Of a DNA stretch of 64,000 nt, positions 60,908 through 64,000 are shown in pieces. Within the stretch, counting starts at the first letter, position 1. Each line of letters opens with the position of its first letter. The position numbers were made by a program, and so were the translations under genes. The notes beneath the pieces are model-generated. The model had not been told where the DNA came from and did not search any database. It was given only the letters and a program-made list of their open reading frames with translations. The DNA is from Adlercreutzia agrestimuris (GTDB lineage Bacteria; Actinomycetota; Coriobacteriia; Coriobacteriales; Eggerthellaceae): the NCBI RefSeq assembly GCF_943193125.1, contig NZ_CALPCX010000001.1:1-64000 (forward strand), read 5' to 3'.

Positions 60908-62293
60908 CTACCCATTCAGTAAGCTATCTTCAAGACTACGAAGCTCTTCTGGAGTGTTTGCATTAACAAAACAACCACCCATAGGCTCCACTTCAAACAC
61001 CGCTGACTGCGGGAATTCTAAAACCTCAACATCCTCAAAGAATGACTGGGCCTTTTTTTCTCCTTTATCTAAGTGCAGCTTCACGGCAGGCAGGCAGCTT
61101 GCCGCACGATACATTGCATGAAAAGGCTCATAGCCATGTTTGTTCACTGGTATCACCGCATCCGAGTTTGCTTCATTCATGGCCAATGCCTCAGCTACCA
61201 CCAAGGAAGGTGATGCGAAGACCATATCACAAGCAACTATTGCTACATACGGATGCTGCGCCGCCGACAGTGCGGTATAGATGCCGGGAAGAGCACCGCG
61301 TTCATTAAAGGCATCCCGCACAAGTCGAATCTTGAGTTGCGGATACCATTCATCCAAAAAGGCAAGATTATCTGGCTCATTGGTTGTAATGATAAGTTCG
61401 TTTGCCACAGGTGCTAGACGTTCAATAATGCGGCAAATCAATGGACGCCCATTAAAAGGCACCGTTGCCTTGCTTTGCCCCATGCGCCTGCTTTCGCCGC
61501 CTGCTTGAATAACAACGCTAATCTGTGGGCGCACGCAGTGCTGCGCGACAAAATCCGCGATACCCGCATAATCGTTCAGGTCAAAGGCTGGAATTCCATA
61601 GAGCGCTGCTGCCTCAATTGCTGCAGCTATGTCAGTCACAACGGCAATGGTCTGATTAGTGGGCAACTTGTTTGAGATATCACTATAATCGGGTGCCTGC
61701 GTGGCAAAATGTTCAACCTCGTTATTGCCAACCAGTGCGCCACACCGACTATGAAGCTGAACTGCACAAGGTGTTTCTGGTGCAGGTGTCTCTTTAGGAT
61801 GCGCTTTATCTTGGTCCGATAATGGAATAGCACCGCGAGTAAACTGCGTAAAATCAGTACCGAGCGGCCAGCCTTTTCGCGCACCTTCTGCAAACACTTC
61901 AGCCACACGCGCATCCGATTCATTACCTGAGCGCATAATCTCAATAGTGGGCAAGCCACTTTTTCTATACCCTTCAACAATGACAATGTCGTGTCCGGGC
62001 ATACTGCGAACAATATCGTTGCATTCAACTTCGCCACTCAGAGTTTTAATGCGCGCCATCTGCCCGGGAGCCGCAATGACCGTTTCACTTGCACCTGCAG
62101 CACGATGACGATAGGAATCTTTACCCGGATAATCAATATCAAAGCCTACATGCGAATGATGCTTGACGCTGCCCACGTCATAGCCACGCGACACCAGCTC
62201 TGATATGAGATTTTCAATTAAGGTTGTCTTTCCCGAATTGTGGCGCCCCACAATAGAAAGCGCAGGACTTGGAATATCTGCAGCGGTAATCAT
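60908..62293 (-). CDS. MobB-MobA fusion, molybdopterin-guanine dinucleotide synthesis
   Basis: A 461-residue fusion. The N-terminal MobB-like GTP-binding domain has SIVGRHNSGKTTLIENLI near 14-31 (Walker A) and VKHHSHVGFDIDYPGKDSYRH. The C-terminal MobA-like nucleotidyltransferase has VVIQAGGESRRMGQSKATV (Gly/Arg-rich GTP loop) near 265, and VAIVACDMVFASP with the Asp. MobA joins GMP to molybdopterin; MobB helps. A Cys/His-containing middle links them. Start ATG 62293 overlaps the racemase stop as ATGA, so the two are coupled. Supports that this organism makes MGD molybdoenzymes. Confidence 0.92.
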   Translation of the reverse strand: MITAADIPSPALSIVGRHNSGKTTLIENLISELVSRGYDVGSVKHHSHVGFDIDYPGKDSYRHRAAGASETVIAAPGQMARIKTLSGEVECNDIVRSMPGHDIVIVEGYRKSGLPTIEIMRSGNESDARVAEVFAEGARKGWPLGTDFTQFTRGAIPLSDQDKAHPKETPAPETPCAVQLHSRCGALVGNNEVEHFATQAPDYSDISNKLPTNQTIAVVTDIAAAIEAAALYGIPAFDLNDYAGIADFVAQHCVRPQISVVIQAGGESRRMGQSKATVPFNGRPLICRIIERLAPVANELIITTNEPDNLAFLDEWYPQLKIRLVRDAFNERGALPGIYTALSAAQHPYVAIVACDMVFASPSLVVAEALAMNEANSDAVIPVNKHGYEPFHAMYRAASCLPAVKLHLDKGEKKAQSFFEDVEVLEFPQSAVFEVEPMGGCFVNANTPEELRSLEDSLLNG

Positions 62294-62955
62294 CTTGTAT
62301 TTCGCACCGTCTTTCGTGCAGCCTCAAGCGCAACAAAAGCACCCATTGCCACCACCGGATCAATAACCGGCAGGCCGCTTACCTGCTCAAGTTCGGAGGC
62401 TATGCCTACCGTGGCAAGACCAGTACAACCAAGCGCAATTACGTCGCAGCCATCAGCAGCCATCCTCCGCGCTGTTTCAATGCAAGCCTCATAACCTTGA
62501 TCTGTTTGCAAATCTAAGGTGGAATGCACACCTTCAGGACGGTAGTTGCCCACCAGTCGTCCTTCTAAGATGCGACGATATGCTTTAGGAGCTTGATCGA
62601 TAATGCCCAAAACACCAATGTTTTGACCATAACGAAGGGCGGTAGCCACACAGCATTCACCGCCACCGGTCACAGGCATACCAGGAAGAGCTGCCTTAAT
62701 TTCTTCAACTGCAGGGTCATCAGCGCAGCTCACCAAAATCATGTCCTTGTGCGCAAAGCGTTCGCACGCAAGCTCAACGATCTTAGGTATTGCCTCACGG
62801 CACAACTCTGCCGAATGAATACCTTCGGGCTGATTGGGAATACATGCACTTTCAACAGCAATATCAGGATAAAGTTGCTCAATTACCTTACCGTGCATAT
62901 TGAGCTGTTTTGGATCATCAAGCGTGATGACGCGAATCAATCCTACCTCAAACAC
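62290..62955 (-). CDS. Aspartate/glutamate racemase family protein (hydantoin racemase-like)
   Basis: Racemase-fold protein, 221 residues, starting at GTG 62955 with GGGGGA nearby. Two catalytic Cys are seen, SCADDPA near 78 and ALGCTGLATVG near 180, as in Asp/Glu and hydantoin racemases. GGGECCVATALRYG lies between. It heads the racemase-mobBA-4Fe-4S transcript, so the pairing with MobBA is odd for a racemase. A link to the hydantoinase/DUF917 operon 5 kb away is possible but not shown. Confidence 0.82.
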   Translation of the reverse strand: MFEVGLIRVITLDDPKQLNMHGKVIEQLYPDIAVESACIPNQPEGIHSAELCREAIPKIVELACERFAHKDMILVSCADDPAVEEIKAALPGMPVTGGGECCVATALRYGQNIGVLGIIDQAPKAYRRILEGRLVGNYRPEGVHSTLDLQTDQGYEACIETARRMAADGCDVIALGCTGLATVGIASELEQVSGLPVIDPVVAMGAFVALEAARKTVRNTR

Positions 62956-63090
62956 AGTTCCCCCATCCCCTTATTTGACCTGCAGATAACACAACACAGG
63001 CGCCATAAGTCTTGGTATATATTCTTGAAAAGTATAGAGCATCCATACACGCGAACAAACAACAGAGGTGCAGCAAATCAAAAGAATTTG
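62956..63090. other. Intergenic region upstream of racemase
   Basis: No gene is seen. It should contain the racemase promoter on the minus strand. It leads into a candidate plus-strand promoter at 63091. Confidence 0.35.
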
Positions 63091-63202
63091 TTGATATTTC
63101 ATGGAGACGGGTGGTATACTTTGCCTCGTGTTTACAGAGGCTCGAAGCTTCGGTAAAGAAAAGGACTCTGTTTTTGGAGGGGACAGAGTCCTTTATTTTT
63201 TT
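63091..63202 (+). ncRNA. Possible small RNA with own promoter and terminator
   Basis: TTGATA (63091-63096) and TATACT (63115-63120), 18 bases apart, form a plausible promoter. Transcription would start near 63127 and end at the hairpin 63160-63194 with a T-run, a product of about 75 bases. A small palindrome GAAGCTTC lies inside. No open frame with a ribosome site is present. It does not resemble SRP RNA, tRNA or 6S RNA. Low support without expression data. Confidence 0.3.
63160..63202. terminator. Terminator between recR and racemase region
   Basis: Perfect 12-bp stem AAAGGACTCTGT / ACAGAGTCCTTT (63160-63171, 63183-63194) with an 11-nt loop. ATTTTTTT follows on the plus strand; on the minus strand the tail is TTCTTTACC. 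It may end the recR transcript and the proposed small RNA. Confidence 0.85.
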
Positions 63203-63252
63203 ATCTTACGTATTACTTTTCATACGACACTTATGCCGCAACGATCGCATCC

Positions 63253-63849
63253 TTAAAGCTCGCGACGAGCTTCCAATGCACGACCAAGCGTCACCTCGTC
63301 CGCAAACTCCAAATCTCCCCCAACAGGCAGCCCGCTTGCCGGGCGCGATACGGTAATTCCTAAAGGTTTAATAAAACGCGCAAGATACGAAGCGGTCGTT
63401 TCACCTTCAACGTTGGGATTGGTAGCCAAAACCACTTCGCGAATGTCTTCAGACGACAAGCGGCGCATGAGCTCTGCAATATGCAGATCCTCTGGCCCTA
63501 TACCATCCATAGGAGAAAGAGCGCCACCAAGGACGTGATACAAACCGCTATATACGCCTGTTCGTTCAATAGGAGGAATATCACGCGGCTCGCTTACCAC
63601 ACACAAAACCGAACTGTCACGCCGAGGAGATTGACAAATCTCGCATAAATCATCCTCGGCATAGTTAAAGCATCGTGAGCAAAAACGTACCTGGTCTTTC
63701 ACCTCAACAATAGCATCAGATAGTCGCAAGGCGGTTTCTTTGTCGGTGTTGAGGATCCAATAGGCTATACGTTGAGCAGATTTCGGCCCAATACCAGGGA
63801 GTCGCTCCAATTCATCAAGGAGTTTCTGAATTGACGGCGCTGCATTCAT
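63253..63849 (-). CDS. recR: Recombination protein RecR
   Basis: RecFOR pathway protein that helps load RecA at gaps. It has 198 residues, the usual size. An N-terminal helix-hairpin-helix (LERLPGIGPKSAQRIAYW), a zinc finger (CSRCFNYAEDDLCEICQ) near 57 and a Toprim domain (VVSEPRDIPPIERTGVYSGL with the acidic residues) are all present. GGGAG ribosome site. It follows ybaB by 26 bases, the usual order dnaX-ybaB-recR. Confidence 0.97.
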   Translation of the reverse strand: MNAAPSIQKLLDELERLPGIGPKSAQRIAYWILNTDKETALRLSDAIVEVKDQVRFCSRCFNYAEDDLCEICQSPRRDSSVLCVVSEPRDIPPIERTGVYSGLYHVLGGALSPMDGIGPEDLHIAELMRRLSSEDIREVVLATNPNVEGETTASYLARFIKPLGITVSRPASGLPVGGDLEFADEVTLGRALEARREL

Positions 63850-63875
63850 GCAAATCTCCCACAGACCAAACGAGA

Positions 63876-64000
63876 CTACATTAAACCAGGAATGTTCATT
63901 CCGCCCGTTGCAGAATTAATGCGAGCAGCACTCATATCTGACACGCCACGAAGCGCCTCGTTAACAGCAGCAGTGACGGTATCTTGCAGCATCTCAATAT
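63876..64000 (-). CDS. YbaB/EbfC nucleoid-associated protein (C-terminal part, runs off window)
   Basis: Only the C-terminal 40 or so residues are in the window. They read from [19 protein letters not shown] to [10 protein letters not shown] and stop at 63876-63878. The family ends in GG(M/L)NIPGL(M/F), and it stands before recR in most bacteria. DNA-binding protein; the 5' end lies beyond 64000. Confidence 0.93.
   Translation of the reverse strand, partial: IEMLQDTVTAAVNEALRGVSDMSAARINSATGGMNIPGLM

Noticed and set aside
63091..63202. SRP RNA (ffs), often found near dnaX-ybaB-recR
   Set aside because: The conserved GGAAGGAAGCA-type core of SRP RNA is absent.
1..64000. CRISPR arrays, insertion sequences, prophage, tRNA or rRNA genes
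   Set aside because: No regular spaced repeats, transposase or phage genes, and no tRNA T-loop with acceptor pairing were found when reading both strands.

Overview
The window looks like chromosomal DNA from an anaerobic, moderate-GC Gram-positive bacterium. Class A penicillin-binding proteins with PASTA or disordered tails, an LPXTG-type wall-anchored giant, a cell-wall-binding-repeat protein, a T-box on pheST, class III fructose bisphosphatase, single-chain pyruvate:ferredoxin oxidoreductase and many 4Fe-4S proteins all fit this. A member of the Coriobacteriia (Eggerthellaceae-like) is my best inference; I cannot prove it without a search. I see no phage, IS element, CRISPR array, rRNA or tRNA.

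Layout. 1-2.2 kb: an ECF sigma factor and an RsgI-like anti-sigma factor behind a secreted Cys/His-rich protein. 2.4-6.2 kb: tyrS and a U32 peptidase. 6.3-11.6 kb: two convergent class A PBPs flanking a lipoprotein. 11.7-17.3 kb: the arginine operon argC-argJ-argB-argD, then argR, with a tandem ARG-box-like operator laid over the promoter. 17.3-21 kb: a FlaA1/CapD-type nucleotide-sugar enzyme, an orphan glutamate-cysteine ligase and an FKBP. 21-22.3 kb: two unrecognised genes. 22.6-28.5 kb: map, degV and pheST behind a T-box leader. 28.5-44.3 kb: an oxalate region. frc lies at one end and oxc plus a YfdV-like AEC carrier at the other, with a 1781-residue surface protein, an iron-sulfur aldo/keto reductase and pyruvate:ferredoxin oxidoreductase between. 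44.4-49.6 kb: a histidine phosphatase, fbp and a polar amino acid ABC transporter. 49.8-52.1 kb: a GLUG/cell-wall-binding-repeat surface protein. 52.3-57.5 kb: an NCS1 permease, two DUF917 proteins and a hydantoinase/oxoprolinase in one operon. 57.6-63 kb: a hydrolase, then racemase, mobB-mobA fusion, multi-4Fe-4S protein and ccdA-tlpA fusion on the minus strand. 63-64 kb: recR, the end of ybaB/ebfC, and a possible small RNA.

How the parts work together. Oxalate would be activated by Frc (formyl-CoA + oxalate to formate + oxalyl-CoA) and decarboxylated by Oxc (back to formyl-CoA + CO2), with the AEC protein a candidate carrier. The hydantoinase/DUF917/NCS1 operon is probably a second small-molecule uptake and catabolism unit for a cyclic N-compound. 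The racemase/MobBA/Fe-S/CcdA-TlpA set suggests maturation of molybdoenzymes and exported redox proteins. Arginine synthesis appears to be repressed by ArgR, and Phe-tRNA synthetase to be controlled by uncharged tRNA-Phe.

The strongest candidates for something not yet described are the sigma/anti-sigma/Cys-His protein module, the paired-DUF917 operon, the split oxalate locus and the two-gene unknown unit at 21.1-22.3 kb.
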